DNA of 64,000 nucleotides from Rhodospirillaceae bacterium (lineage in GTDB: Bacteria; Pseudomonadota; Alphaproteobacteria; MPNO01; UBA2964). The position numbers and the translations under genes are program-made. This document shows, piece by piece, positions 9,523 through 19,053 of this stretch. Below the pieces are notes generated by a model. It worked only from the letters and a program-made list of their open reading frames with translations. It ran no database searches and had not been told where the DNA came from. Location: assembly GCA_002720855.1 (NCBI GenBank), contig PBIN01000015.1, positions 1 to 64,000 of the forward strand, read 5' to 3'. Each line of letters opens with the position of its first letter. Within the stretch, counting starts at the first letter, position 1.

Positions 9523-10044
9523 ATGGGTATTTACCGCACATTCGAACGTTGCCACGACTGGCTGACTGTCGTGGGTTACTATCTCGCCTGTGTAGCGCTT
9601 AGCATTATATTTGGCGCATACATCATCGAGGTATTTGCAAGATATTTCTTCAACGCGCCACAATGGTGGGCGAGCGAGGCTGTATCTTACTCGCTCTGTG
9701 CCTGCACCTTCCTAATGATGCCCTATGTGACCTGGAAGAGAGGTCATGTTGCGGTCGCTCTAATCTTTGATCTGCTGCCCAGAAATGGGGCTCGGGTCGC
9801 GTTGTGGCTAACTTATCTGCTCGGCGCTCTTTTCTGCGGATTCGCAACATGGATATCGTTTGACGAAACGGTACGCCAATTTATCCACAATATCAGTTTG
9901 ATGGCGGTCAAACCCGTCCCGAAATACCTTATTTCGATTTTTATTCCGTTTGGCTTTGCCAGTTCGACACTTCATTTCCTACGGTTTCTGGACTTCAAGG
10001 CGATCGATCCGGACAATGCCACCGGCGGATTTGGGGAAGCCTAA
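9523..10044 (+). CDS. dctQ: TRAP transporter small permease DctQ
   Basis: A 173-residue inner-membrane protein with the four-helix pattern of DctQ subunits. Hydrophobic segments lie near residues 17-37, 50-70, 89-110 and 135-155. The conserved region FARYFFNAPQWWASEAVSY followed by MMPYVTWKRGHVAV is typical of the family. It acts with DctM to move solute captured by DctP using an ion gradient. It ends 3 bases before dctM, consistent with translational coupling. The upstream hairpin separates it from dctP. Confidence 0.88.
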   Translation: MGIYRTFERCHDWLTVVGYYLACVALSIIFGAYIIEVFARYFFNAPQWWASEAVSYSLCACTFLMMPYVTWKRGHVAVALIFDLLPRNGARVALWLTYLLGALFCGFATWISFDETVRQFIHNISLMAVKPVPKYLISIFIPFGFASSTLHFLRFLDFKAIDPDNATGGFGEA

Positions 10045-10047
10045 ATC

Positions 10048-11361
10048 ATGGGTTGGGAAGCAACATTAATTACAGCGATTATGCTGCTTCTGGCCGCCTT
10101 TATGTCTGGCGCGCCGCTCTTCGTTGCTTTTCTTGCCATCAATATAACAGGTGTAGTGATTTTTCTGGGACCCGCAGGGTTCGGAATGGTCGCAAACTCT
10201 ATCTTCGATACCACCAATAATGCTGACCTTGCGACAATCCCGCTCTTTATTTTGATGGCAGAGGTTTTGTTCCGGTCGGGCACAGTCGACATATTATTCG
10301 ATGCGGTGGACAAATTAATTGGCCGTATGAAAGGTCGACAATATGTGTTGACGATCTCTCTTTCGACGGTTTTTGGAGCGCTCTCTGGCGCTGGAATGGC
10401 GGTTGCGGCAATGTTGGCACGAACCGTCTTCCCGACAATGCGTAATCGCGGTTACGATTCCAAACTTGCCATAGGGAACATTCTCGCCGGCGCGAGCCTG
10501 GCACCAATCATTCCGCCAAGTGTTCTTGCAATTGTTATCGGTACGCTCTCCAACACATCGATTGCAGGACTGCTGATCGGCGGAATTATTCCGGGCCTTA
10601 TGTTATCAGCCATGTTCCTGACCTATACGATGACCCGCGTAAAACTAAATCCGGCGCTGGCACCAAATGACAACGACAATGATGCGCCGAAGATCTCTGT
10701 CGGCGAGAAATTGCGTGCTCTCGCGGGATGCCTACCGTTTGCATTGATCATCTTTTCGGTAATGGGCTTTATTATGTTTGGCATCGCGACACCGTCTGAA
10801 GCGGCTGCCACCGGCGTGCTCGCGGCAATAATCACCGCTGCCTATTATCGCAAATTGAGCTGGAAAATGATGACAGAGTCGCTTGGAACAGCGGCTTTTA
10901 TTACCAGCATGATCCTGCTCATCATGGCGAGTTCCCGCATGTTTAGCCAGTTACTCGCCTTTACCGGTGCGACAACTGAGCTCACCAATCTGATCGTTAA
11001 TCTTGGCTGGCATCCCATGCTGATGCTGTTCATCATGATGGCGATCCCGTTTGTGCTCTGTATGTTTATTGACCAGATTGCGCTGATGCTGGTTGTTATT
11101 CCTATTTACCAGCCCCTTCTCGCAACGCTCGGATTTGACCCGATTTGGTTCTGGCTGATTATGTTACTCAACGTAACTGTCGGCGGAATTTCACCGCCAT
11201 TTGGCTATGTCATATTCGCTTTTCAGGGGGCAGCGGATAAAGTCCAGATTGCTGAAGTGTTTAAAGCGTCCTGGCCCTTTGTCGCTTTATTCCTGCTTGG
11301 CATGGTCGCGCTAGCTGCATTCCCGCAGCTCGTGACGTTCCTGCCAAACCTCATAAAATAA
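10048..11361 (+). CDS. dctM: TRAP transporter large permease DctM
   Basis: A 437-residue polytopic membrane protein of the DctM family, the main transport subunit, with about 12 hydrophobic segments. Signature blocks include LSTVFGALSGAGMAVAAMLA, the GASLAPIIPPSVLAIVIG region, FGIATPSEAAATG and VTVGGISPPFGYVIF. Length is normal for the family (about 425-440). It is the last gene of dctP-dctQ-dctM. Its stop is only 5 bases from the end of the convergent methyltransferase remnant, with no visible terminator between. Confidence 0.92.
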   Translation: MGWEATLITAIMLLLAAFMSGAPLFVAFLAINITGVVIFLGPAGFGMVANSIFDTTNNADLATIPLFILMAEVLFRSGTVDILFDAVDKLIGRMKGRQYVLTISLSTVFGALSGAGMAVAAMLARTVFPTMRNRGYDSKLAIGNILAGASLAPIIPPSVLAIVIGTLSNTSIAGLLIGGIIPGLMLSAMFLTYTMTRVKLNPALAPNDNDNDAPKISVGEKLRALAGCLPFALIIFSVMGFIMFGIATPSEAAATGVLAAIITAAYYRKLSWKMMTESLGTAAFITSMILLIMASSRMFSQLLAFTGATTELTNLIVNLGWHPMLMLFIMMAIPFVLCMFIDQIALMLVVIPIYQPLLATLGFDPIWFWLIMLLNVTVGGISPPFGYVIFAFQGAADKVQIAEVFKASWPFVALFLLGMVALAAFPQLVTFLPNLIK

Positions 11362-11366
11362 AATTA

Positions 11367-11962
11367 CTATTTGACCGCTTCGAGGTTGAGACTCATCAAA
11401 CGGCCATTTTGCTTATCCATATGGGGCAAGTGCGCCTGCGAGTAATCGTCGAGATCGGAATGCTCTGTTTTCCGCCAATCCCATCGCCTCACCTCTGAAA
11501 ACCCTGCCTGCAGCAAAAGTCCCGACAAGAGAGGTTCTCATCGAATATCATATGATGAAAGTCTGTTTCATCCCGTTGACCACCGCAAATCAAGCCAACC
11601 AACCCAGATAACCCGTCCTTTAGACCTTGCTCGTAATAGATCGCTGCACAGGCGGCAAAATCAGGTACAGCCAGTCTAAGAACACCGCCGGGTTGCAAAA
11701 CCCGCTGCCATTCCTGCAGGACGTCGACAATTTTGAAGCGGCCAAAATGCTCCAGGACATGGCAGGCATAGATCAGTTCCGACGTATTGTCTGGTATGAA
11801 GGATAGGGAATCGATTGAACATTGTTGATCCACATGCGGATAGGGCTGGATATCCACATGAAAAAATCCAGGAATGTATTTTTCTCCGCACCCCAAATGC
11901 AAACGCTGCATACCGGGTACCGCTTCGACGCTCTTTATAGGCCTCGGTATAGAGTCAGCCAT
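11367..11962 (-). pseudogene. SAM-dependent methyltransferase, -1 frameshift
   Basis: The first 140 residues form a class I methyltransferase domain: motif I is LHLGCGEKYIPGFFHVDI, and CHVLEHF and WQRVLQPGGVLRLAVPDF follow. After HHMIFDE the frame breaks and reaches a stop at 11489. Shifting frame at about 11535-11536 restores a sensible C-terminus (PLLSGLLLQAGFSEVRRWDW onward, ending LNLEAVK at 11367), so one base, probably an A of an AAA run, is missing. The start overlaps the end of the upstream TPR glycosyltransferase by 8 bases, suggesting they work together. Real pseudogene versus sequencing error cannot be decided here. Confidence 0.8.
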
Positions 11963-14126
11963 GCGGTTCTACTCCATTGCACCAGTCGGTCCACATGTGC
12001 CTGATAACACTTTCCATCGCCGTTACAAATTGTTTTTGGTCGGCAATGGGTGAGTGCATGACCTGCCGCCGGAGTGTTTTGCGATAGTTGGAAATTCTAT
12101 TTTTTTGATCAGCGAGGGATTTTGCAAGACGAATATATGACTGCCGATTTTCTGCAATGAGTTCCTCCAGTTTGGCAACTTTCAGGATCCCCGCAGCCAT
12201 TCTCGATACATACTTGTCACCCGCCATCGTAATGACCGGCACACCCATCCAAAGGGCTTCACAAATCGTCGTGGCGCCAGAATACGGGAAAGTGTCGAGC
12301 ATAATATCGATCTTGCTGAATAGAGATAAATGATCAGACTTTTTAGGAAGATGGTCGAGCAAATCCAATCGGTCTGGCGAAATGCCTTCTGCTGAAAAAA
12401 TTGCAGTGACACGTTGACGCAACTGTTGATCACCAAGCCCTCTGCCTTTGATAAGCATTCGAGAGTTTGGCACCGCCGAGACGATCTCCGCCCAACAACG
12501 CAAAGTATCATCATTCAATTTGCTGAAATTATTTAACGACCCAAAAGTTAAATACCCCGCCGTCTCAAATGGCGGATCGGTTATCGCAGGTAAATCATCA
12601 TCACCGGCATAGCAAAACAGGGAATCCGGCAAACGAATGAGATTTTCACAGTAGTGATCTTCATTCTCAATAGGATCGGTAACACTGTCGGTGATGCGCC
12701 AACCCATCGCCTCTAACCCCGTTGTTCCACCGTAGCCGAGCCAGCTCGCCTGTACCGGTGCGGGTTGCCGCGCAAATGTCAGCAACCGGTTCCCGGCAGT
12801 GTGACCCGCGACATCAATGAGCACATCAATTTTATCTTCACGAATTTGTTCTGCCAGCTGTTCGTCGCCCTGCCCAAATGTTCGCCGCCAGCAATCCGAA
12901 TGTGTCTCAAACCACCGCGTTTGATCGTCTACCCGGGCGACATCAGCATAGGAATAAATCTCGACCTTATCTCGGCCGTGGCACGCATAGAGCGGTGACA
13001 GGAACCGGCCAACTGCGTGGTCATGAAAATCCGGCGACACATAGCCAACGCGTATTCGACGATCAGAAATAGGGTCGTTTAAGTGCAGCTTCTTTATCTC
13101 TTTTAGAGAAGCTGCATGTCGTGAATTCCAGTTTTCCGCCTCGCCCTTAATGGTCATTGCAGAAGTGGCAGGATCGAGCGAAAGGGAGAACAGCAAATTG
13201 CTGTGCGCCATTGCGTTGGAGGGATCAAGCGCTATTGCACGCCTAAAACTATTAATGGCGTCAACCGGCTGTCCCATTGCGCGAAAGAGATTTCCGAGAT
13301 TATTCCACGCTGCCGGCATATTGGGCTCGAGATCGAGCGCCGTGCGAAAGGCAACCTCCGCCTCAAAAAACCTTCCTTGTGCCTCGAGAACACCGCCAAA
13401 GGTCAGCTGGGTAATCGCGTGGCTATCGTCTATGCTGATCGCCTCTCTGCACTGCTTCTCTGCATCGTCGATTTTTCCCAACATCGCCATAACATTGGCA
13501 AGATTGTTGCGTGCAGAGAGTTCTTTTGGCGCGACCGATATCGCTTCCCGGAATACCGTGGATGCCTCTTCAAAACGTGCCTGCAAATATAGCCCCGTGC
13601 CGAGATTGTTATAGGCCTCGTAATATTCCGGTTCGATTTCTATTGCCTTGCGAAAGGAATGTTCCGCATCACGTGCCATACCGCACCGGTTTAACGCTAT
13701 ACCCAAATTGTTATGCGCTACTGCATATTCCGGGGCGTGACCAACAGCTGTCTTATAGGCTGCTATCGCCTCGTCAAAAGCGCCTACCTGCCTGAGTATA
13801 TTCCCGTGATTATTGTGATAGACGGCATTTGCGGGATCCAATGTCAGGGAGCGCTCGATGAGCTCTAGCGCTTTTTCCGCCTGCCCCAGTTCACCGGCTA
13901 TAACACCCAGAAAGTTTAGAGCGTCGGGTAAGTCTGGGTAACGATCCAAAACGGATTGATAAAGTCCAGCAGCGCGCGTGAGATCGCCGGATTGATGCAA
14001 CGTGACCGCAGATTCCAGATCGCGGATTATGTCAGAGGTCAGATTTGCGGCAACAGGCGGCTGCACTCCCCGCTTTCGGGCTCTTTTTGCCAAACGGCTG
14101 GTCTGACGACGCTGAGCGCGGTTCAT
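11955..14126 (-). CDS. TPR-repeat O-GlcNAc transferase-like protein (SPINDLY/OGT, GT41)
   Basis: About 723 residues. The N-terminal third carries around eight tetratricopeptide repeats in tandem, each with the AHNNLG- or AWNNLGN-type signature. The C-terminal half is a GT41-type domain: RRIRVGYVSPDFHDHAVGRF, VDVAGHTAGNRLLTFARQPAPV region, SWLGYGGTTG and LDTFPYSGATTICEALWMGVP. Such proteins transfer a sugar to protein side chains or act in glycan assembly; the acceptor is unknown. The start was set at ATG 14126 (MNRAQRRQ) with GGGGA upstream instead of the longer frame from 14165. It overlaps the methyltransferase by 8 bases. Confidence 0.88.
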   Translation of the reverse strand: MNRAQRRQTSRLAKRARKRGVQPPVAANLTSDIIRDLESAVTLHQSGDLTRAAGLYQSVLDRYPDLPDALNFLGVIAGELGQAEKALELIERSLTLDPANAVYHNNHGNILRQVGAFDEAIAAYKTAVGHAPEYAVAHNNLGIALNRCGMARDAEHSFRKAIEIEPEYYEAYNNLGTGLYLQARFEEASTVFREAISVAPKELSARNNLANVMAMLGKIDDAEKQCREAISIDDSHAITQLTFGGVLEAQGRFFEAEVAFRTALDLEPNMPAAWNNLGNLFRAMGQPVDAINSFRRAIALDPSNAMAHSNLLFSLSLDPATSAMTIKGEAENWNSRHAASLKEIKKLHLNDPISDRRIRVGYVSPDFHDHAVGRFLSPLYACHGRDKVEIYSYADVARVDDQTRWFETHSDCWRRTFGQGDEQLAEQIREDKIDVLIDVAGHTAGNRLLTFARQPAPVQASWLGYGGTTGLEAMGWRITDSVTDPIENEDHYCENLIRLPDSLFCYAGDDDLPAITDPPFETAGYLTFGSLNNFSKLNDDTLRCWAEIVSAVPNSRMLIKGRGLGDQQLRQRVTAIFSAEGISPDRLDLLDHLPKKSDHLSLFSKIDIMLDTFPYSGATTICEALWMGVPVITMAGDKYVSRMAAGILKVAKLEELIAENRQSYIRLAKSLADQKNRISNYRKTLRRQVMHSPIADQKQFVTAMESVIRHMWTDWCNGVEPHG

Positions 14127-14233
14127 TAATGTGTCCCCAAGAGCCGCTTTTGCGCAGCCAGGCACACACCTTAAATTGAACCTGTTAAGGCTGGCTTAAC
14201 CATAAACCCCAGCTTGCGGGATCGGTAATTGGA

Positions 14234-15721
14234 TCAGGCGCTTGCGGCTGCTCCTGCCGACGTCCCTGCAAGTTTGCCAAAGACAGAACCCGCCGTCAGA
14301 CCCGAACCACCCGGATAGTTAAAGTAGAAGAGCCCACCGACGCATTCGCCGGCCGCATACAGACCTTCCATTGGCAGAAGATCGGTATCCACCACCTGTC
14401 CATCCGTATTGATACGTAAACCACCGAACGTGAATGTTACGCCGCAGGTGATCTGATATGCCTCAAACGGCGCCGTATCGATCGTTTGCGCCCAGTTGGA
14501 CTTATTGATCTCAAGACCTTCGGTACAACGCCCATCCTTAACGTTCGGGTTGTACTCGATATCTTGATTGACCGCCGCGTTATAATCTTTGATTTCCTGA
14601 AGGAAACCTTCCTTATCGACGCCTTCAAGCTTGTCGGCGAGATCTTCGATGGTATCAGCCGTAACTTTCGTAACCTGGCGGATTGAATATTCATCTCGCT
14701 TGAGGTGGGCTACTTTCGCGTCCAATACCTGCCAGGCAAATTGCGCCGGCTGCTCAAGAATAACCCGGCCATATTTTGCATAGGTGTAGTTCCGGAAATC
14801 CGCACCCTCATCAACAAAGCGCTTGCCGGTTGCATTCACCATGATGAAAAACGGATAGGAGTGTTTCTGGAATTGGTCACCGACTGCAAGATCGCCAAAT
14901 TCGGGAGCATTGCGATCCCAGCCAACGGCATGACAACCAGACCAGTTACCATATGTAGCCGCACCGATGTCTGTCGCCATGCGAATACCATCGCCCGTGT
15001 TGAACCGCGTGCCGCGAATTTTCGCAAGATCCCAGCCTGGGCCAAGATAACGTGTACGCCACTCCGGGTTTGCCTGAAAACCACCTGATGCCATTACCAC
15101 TGCCTTGCAGGTAAGTTCCTTAACTTCATTACCCTGCTTCATCCGCACGCCGGTAACCTTGGCACCGTCAAACATGAGGCTCATAGCCCGCGTTTCGAAC
15201 ATGGTTTCGATGCCGCCCGCTTTTGTGATTTCCTGTTGGGCTTCAAAGAGACCCGGGCCACCGCCGTTTGTTTCGACCGTCAATCCGCCCCAGAATTTGA
15301 ATTTTCCGTCGATTTTGAAAGCCTGGCGTCCATAAATTGGTACAAAACGAATGCCCTTTTCACGCATCCAGATCAGTGTATCGAGGCTGCGCGTAACCAT
15401 AATCTCCGCCATATCCGGATCGGTGCGGTATTGCGTGACCCGGAAAATATCATCGAAGAACTGGTCTTGCGTATAAGTGCCGAAATCTGTGTCTTCTATT
15501 TCCTGATCGGAAAGCTCAACAAGTTTCTGGATGTCTTCAACGCCATCATAAACGACACGCATCGCGCCGGCTGTAAAACGTGTATTGCCGCCCGCTTCGT
15601 CCTCCGGAGCGCGTTCCAGCATGACAATTTTCTTAGCGCCTGCATCCTGTGCCGCCATCGCCGCACATGCTGCCGCGTTGCCCGCGCCAACGACAATTAC
15701 ATCATAATCCGTATCAGCCAT
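14234..15721 (-). CDS. tcuA: FAD-dependent tricarballylate dehydrogenase-like flavoprotein
   Basis: A 495-residue flavoprotein of the fumarate reductase/succinate dehydrogenase family. The FAD dinucleotide motif is VVGAGNAAACAAMAAQDAG at residues 11-29, then LERAPEDEAGGNTRFTAGAMR, which matches TcuA, the enzyme that oxidises tricarballylate to cis-aconitate. The C-terminal GECVGGLFYFNYPGGSGLTAGSVFG is the usual second FAD-contacting block. No TcuB-like electron-transfer partner or TcuC permease lies beside it, so the substrate may be another di- or tricarboxylate. It has no signal peptide and is probably cytosolic. The upstream AAAGGAAAA site supports ATG 15721. Confidence 0.82.
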   Translation of the reverse strand: MADTDYDVIVVGAGNAAACAAMAAQDAGAKKIVMLERAPEDEAGGNTRFTAGAMRVVYDGVEDIQKLVELSDQEIEDTDFGTYTQDQFFDDIFRVTQYRTDPDMAEIMVTRSLDTLIWMREKGIRFVPIYGRQAFKIDGKFKFWGGLTVETNGGGPGLFEAQQEITKAGGIETMFETRAMSLMFDGAKVTGVRMKQGNEVKELTCKAVVMASGGFQANPEWRTRYLGPGWDLAKIRGTRFNTGDGIRMATDIGAATYGNWSGCHAVGWDRNAPEFGDLAVGDQFQKHSYPFFIMVNATGKRFVDEGADFRNYTYAKYGRVILEQPAQFAWQVLDAKVAHLKRDEYSIRQVTKVTADTIEDLADKLEGVDKEGFLQEIKDYNAAVNQDIEYNPNVKDGRCTEGLEINKSNWAQTIDTAPFEAYQITCGVTFTFGGLRINTDGQVVDTDLLPMEGLYAAGECVGGLFYFNYPGGSGLTAGSVFGKLAGTSAGAAASA

Positions 15722-15810
15722 ATTTCCGTTTTCCTTTAGTCCGGCAATTCATTTTGTGGGTGAGGATATACCGGCTTACCGCAGACGCGACAAGTGCAAG
15801 AGTCGGTCGA

Positions 15811-16596
15811 TTATGCTTCCAAAAATTCGACCAACGCTTCGGTATATATATCGGGTTGTTCAATATTAGAAAGGTGAGCCGCATCGGGGACGACAAATGT
15901 CTTGGCGCCAGGGATACTGGCGGCGATAAGCTCGCCATATTCGGGAATTGTTGCCGGGTCCTTTTCGCCAATTATTACGAGCGTGGGCACATCGACCTTA
16001 TTGAGTTCGTCACGAAAATCCATATCTCGGATCGCGACACTGGAAGAAAGATAACCCTCCCGGTTGGTCTCATGAATAAATGCCCGCGCAAAATCGATCG
16101 TCGATTTGGTATCGGCACGTTCAAGATAGCCGGGTGTAAACCAGCGCTTGATCGATGCTTCGGCTATAGCGGGGATCCCATCGTTTGTCGCCATGTCGAT
16201 GCGCTCGCGCCACATTTCCTTATCGGGGAAATAACAGGCGGTATTGGAAACCACCAGCTTGTTCAGCCGGTCCGACGCATTCATACCGAGCCATTGCCCA
16301 ACCATGCCGCCCTTGCTGAGCCCGCAAAATGAAACCTTATCGATCCCCAACGCGTCCAAAAGGCCAAGGACATCCTGTGCCAGGAGACCAATTGTATAGG
16401 GGCCGTCTGTGACGGGCGTCGATCCATGGCCGCGATTGTCGTAGCGCAATATGCGATAACGGTCCTTCAGGCGTTCAACCTGGTCTTTCCACATCGCCAG
16501 CGACGTCGCCAATGAGTTGCTAAAGACGAGGACAGGCGCATCGTCGGGCCCGTCCAGCTCGTAATTTATCGATATTCCATTGGCTTCAATAAGCAT
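15811..16596 (-). CDS. pcaD: 3-oxoadipate enol-lactonase-like alpha/beta hydrolase
   Basis: A 261-residue alpha/beta hydrolase matching 3-oxoadipate enol-lactonase over its full length. The oxyanion region is VFSNSLATSLAMW. RYDNRGHGSTPVTDGPYTI follows, then the nucleophile elbow CGLSKGGMVGQW with Ser94, an acid in IGEKDPAT and the catalytic histidine in DAAHLSNIEQP. The normal role is hydrolysis of the lactone in the beta-ketoadipate pathway for aromatics. No pcaB, pcaC or pcaG/H genes are nearby, so a related lactonase role cannot be excluded. It lies 89 bases from tcuA on the same strand, possibly one transcript. Confidence 0.78.
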   Translation of the reverse strand: MLIEANGISINYELDGPDDAPVLVFSNSLATSLAMWKDQVERLKDRYRILRYDNRGHGSTPVTDGPYTIGLLAQDVLGLLDALGIDKVSFCGLSKGGMVGQWLGMNASDRLNKLVVSNTACYFPDKEMWRERIDMATNDGIPAIAEASIKRWFTPGYLERADTKSTIDFARAFIHETNREGYLSSSVAIRDMDFRDELNKVDVPTLVIIGEKDPATIPEYGELIAASIPGAKTFVVPDAAHLSNIEQPDIYTEALVEFLEA

Positions 16597-16678
16597 GGCG
16601 ATACTCTTTTCCCCTGTTTATGAAATGTTTTTCTGATAGTAGCTCAACTGCAACGCGCTAGGAAGGTGGGTGGCATCA

Positions 16679-17773
16679 TCAGGGCCTGCACGCGATCTTG
16701 TTCGCTGCCTTATTTTTTAAATTCCTGTAGTTTTTCGGATCAGCAAGTACCTTCGCTTCAGCGAGACGCGTAACCGGTTTACCCTGCAAATTGGCAAGTA
16801 ACCAGTCTATATCGGTACTGACATCGCCGCGCCCTTCGCGCCGTATCGTTGGCCCGGTAGTGAACTGTCCGTCTTTTAATTGACCAAGCGAAAATCGAAA
16901 TGCGTAGTTTGGTGTCAACCCCATTCGAAGGTCGGCAACGCTAACCTCATCGCCGTCTAATATGACCCGATAAAAACCGCGACTGAATTTTTCGACTTTG
17001 GCGATCCGTCCAGAGGAGTCAACGCAGGGTTTCAAATCCAGGTGACGAGGGTAAGTATAGAGCGTCGCTGTTTCGGGCCCGCCAAACATCGGCATATATA
17101 AATTGAAGTACAAATCGCCATCGATACCGACGACGCGCCAATGAAACGAATTGAACGGCGTCGGTATCGCCATCAATTGATCGGGAGATATCTTGTAGCT
17201 CGCCAACCAGTCCTGAGCGCGTTGCGTCATCCATATCTGGCCAATAGCTGTCCATCCCAAATAGGCGGTCGAAAGCCCGAGGCAAATGACGACTGCTTTT
17301 CCAAGACGCGCAGTCACACTTCGAACCAAAAACGCCCAAACCATTAGGACGAGCAACGGTAGGGTATATAACGGGTCAATAATGAATATGGAGCCAAGGG
17401 CAATTGGCTCTGGGGAAATCGGCCAGAATAACCGTGTTCCGTAGACTGTAATTGCATCCAGCAATGCATGGGTGCTCAAACAGAGAAAAACTGCGGCATA
17501 GGTCTGAAACGGTTGATCGCGCAGCGATCTAAACAGGCGCCGTATTGCTTCGCCGATGACAGGTGTTAGTGCGGCATGAACAAATAACGAATGTGTCCAT
17601 CCACGATGCTCAACAAAGGAGTCAATTGGATCATCAGGGGCAAGATAGACGTCAAGATCGGGCAATGTCCCGAGAATACCGCCGGTCAGAGCGGCTCGCC
17701 TCGGACCGATTTTACGCCCCAAGACGGCTACGCCGACGCAGGCGCCGAGTGTGAATTGTGTAACGCTATCCAT
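16679..17773 (-). CDS. YdjM/DUF457-like membrane-associated metal-dependent hydrolase
   Basis: A 364-residue inner-membrane protein of the LexA-binding YdjM (DUF457) family. The N-terminus MDSVTQFTLGACVGVAVLGRK and the following GTLPDLDV and HRGWTHSLF are hallmark positions; their Asp and His residues, with STHALLDAIT, are proposed metal ligands. Around five hydrophobic segments span residues 5-190, and the C-terminal 170 residues look soluble. The family is called a metal-dependent hydrolase from sequence only; the substrate is unknown. It stands alone between the lactonase-like gene and a divergent LLM oxidoreductase. Confidence 0.82.
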   Translation of the reverse strand: MDSVTQFTLGACVGVAVLGRKIGPRRAALTGGILGTLPDLDVYLAPDDPIDSFVEHRGWTHSLFVHAALTPVIGEAIRRLFRSLRDQPFQTYAAVFLCLSTHALLDAITVYGTRLFWPISPEPIALGSIFIIDPLYTLPLLVLMVWAFLVRSVTARLGKAVVICLGLSTAYLGWTAIGQIWMTQRAQDWLASYKISPDQLMAIPTPFNSFHWRVVGIDGDLYFNLYMPMFGGPETATLYTYPRHLDLKPCVDSSGRIAKVEKFSRGFYRVILDGDEVSVADLRMGLTPNYAFRFSLGQLKDGQFTTGPTIRREGRGDVSTDIDWLLANLQGKPVTRLAEAKVLADPKNYRNLKNKAANKIACRP

Positions 17774-17958
17774 CTTATCCGGAGAAAACTATTTGCTGCA
17801 TTCTTATACATTTGATGATGACGAACCGCCAGTTCGACAAGGTGCCGTTTCGCGGTATTGGTTTCCTATCGTCATGTTCTATATCATGTTACCGAACTTC
17901 CTAGTTAAGCACTCGTTACCTCGTTTCAATTGCTAAATTCCAATAGTGAATAAAGTAC

Positions 17959-18993
17959 ATGACTACTAAAAAGATGCAGTTTGGTCTCGCCATTCGCGGC
18001 CAGTATGCGGCCGATCAGGATATTGAAAAATGCTTTGAAGAGCTGGTCACAGAGTGCAAAGCCGCTGAGGATCATGGCTTCGATTCCATCACCAAGACCT
18101 CACATTACAGCACTGCACCCTTTCAGGCGTTCCAGCAACTTCCAATCCTCGCGCGCCTTAGCGCAGAAACCACACGCGTTCGCCTCAATGCGGGCATCAT
18201 TCTTCTGTCGCTTCACAAACCCTTGGATATCGCCGAACAGCTTGCGACCATCGATATCATGTCTGGCGGCCGCCTGATTTGCGGTGCAGCACTTGGCTAT
18301 CGCGAGGTGGAGTTCGCAGCATTTGGCAGCAAGGTCAAAAGTCGCGGAAAGTTGTTAGAGGAAAATCTTGTCGCCCTGAAACGACTTTGGACGGAAGACA
18401 GCGTTTCAATGGAAGGCAGTCATTTCGAGCTTAAGGAGGCATCCTGTTGTCCAAAGCCACTGCAACGGCCACATCCGCCAATCTGGATCGGTGCCAATGC
18501 AGATCCCGCAATCAGGCGCGCCGCCCGGCTCGGTGATTGCTGGTATATCAATCCGCACAACAAGATCAGCGATATTGAAAAACAAATTGAAGTCTACAAA
18601 CGGGCGCTTGAAGAGTTCGATAAGCCCTTTCCTGATGAGCTACCGATGAGGCGCGAAGTCTTTGTCGCGGAAACCCGTGAAGACGCGCTGCGGCTGGCGG
18701 GGCCATACATCAAAAAGAAATACGACGCCTATCAGAACTGGGGTCAGGGGGATCAACTTCCGGAAGGCGATCAGAACCTTGCTCTAGCCTTTAATGAATT
18801 GGCAGGTGACCGGTTCATCATTGGCTCTCCGGACGACGTCACCGAACAGATCGTCAATCTCAATAAAACAATTGGCACGAACCATCTGATCATGTCTGTA
18901 CAGTGGGCCGACATGCCGCACTCATTGACAATGGATACACTCGCCATTCTGGGTGAAAAGGTCCTGCCACAGGTACAACAGGCGTTGGATTAG
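17959..18993 (+). CDS. LLM-class flavin-dependent oxidoreductase
   Basis: A 344-residue luciferase-like TIM-barrel oxidoreductase, the group that includes bacterial luciferase, alkanesulfonate monooxygenase and F420-dependent enzymes. Supporting blocks are FGLAIRGQ at the N-terminus, TTRVRLNAGIILLSLHKPLDIAEQLATIDIMSGGRL in the centre, and HPPIWIGANADPAIRRAARLGDCWY. The flavin or F420 preference cannot be read with confidence. No flavin reductase is adjacent. The gene is followed at 61 bases by an interrupted MFS transporter, so the pair may once have been a uptake-plus-oxidation unit. Confidence 0.85.
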   Translation: MTTKKMQFGLAIRGQYAADQDIEKCFEELVTECKAAEDHGFDSITKTSHYSTAPFQAFQQLPILARLSAETTRVRLNAGIILLSLHKPLDIAEQLATIDIMSGGRLICGAALGYREVEFAAFGSKVKSRGKLLEENLVALKRLWTEDSVSMEGSHFELKEASCCPKPLQRPHPPIWIGANADPAIRRAARLGDCWYINPHNKISDIEKQIEVYKRALEEFDKPFPDELPMRREVFVAETREDALRLAGPYIKKKYDAYQNWGQGDQLPEGDQNLALAFNELAGDRFIIGSPDDVTEQIVNLNKTIGTNHLIMSVQWADMPHSLTMDTLAILGEKVLPQVQQALD

Positions 18994-19053
18994 AAACTAG
19001 ACGCCGGCGTTTCGCACGAATGCCCGTGGCTTCGAACCCCAAATTATTGCACC

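Noticed and set aside
14184-14200. GTTAAG-GCTGG-CTTAAC hairpin upstream of the OGT gene
   Set aside because: Six-base arms and no T-tract; too weak for a terminator or operator call.
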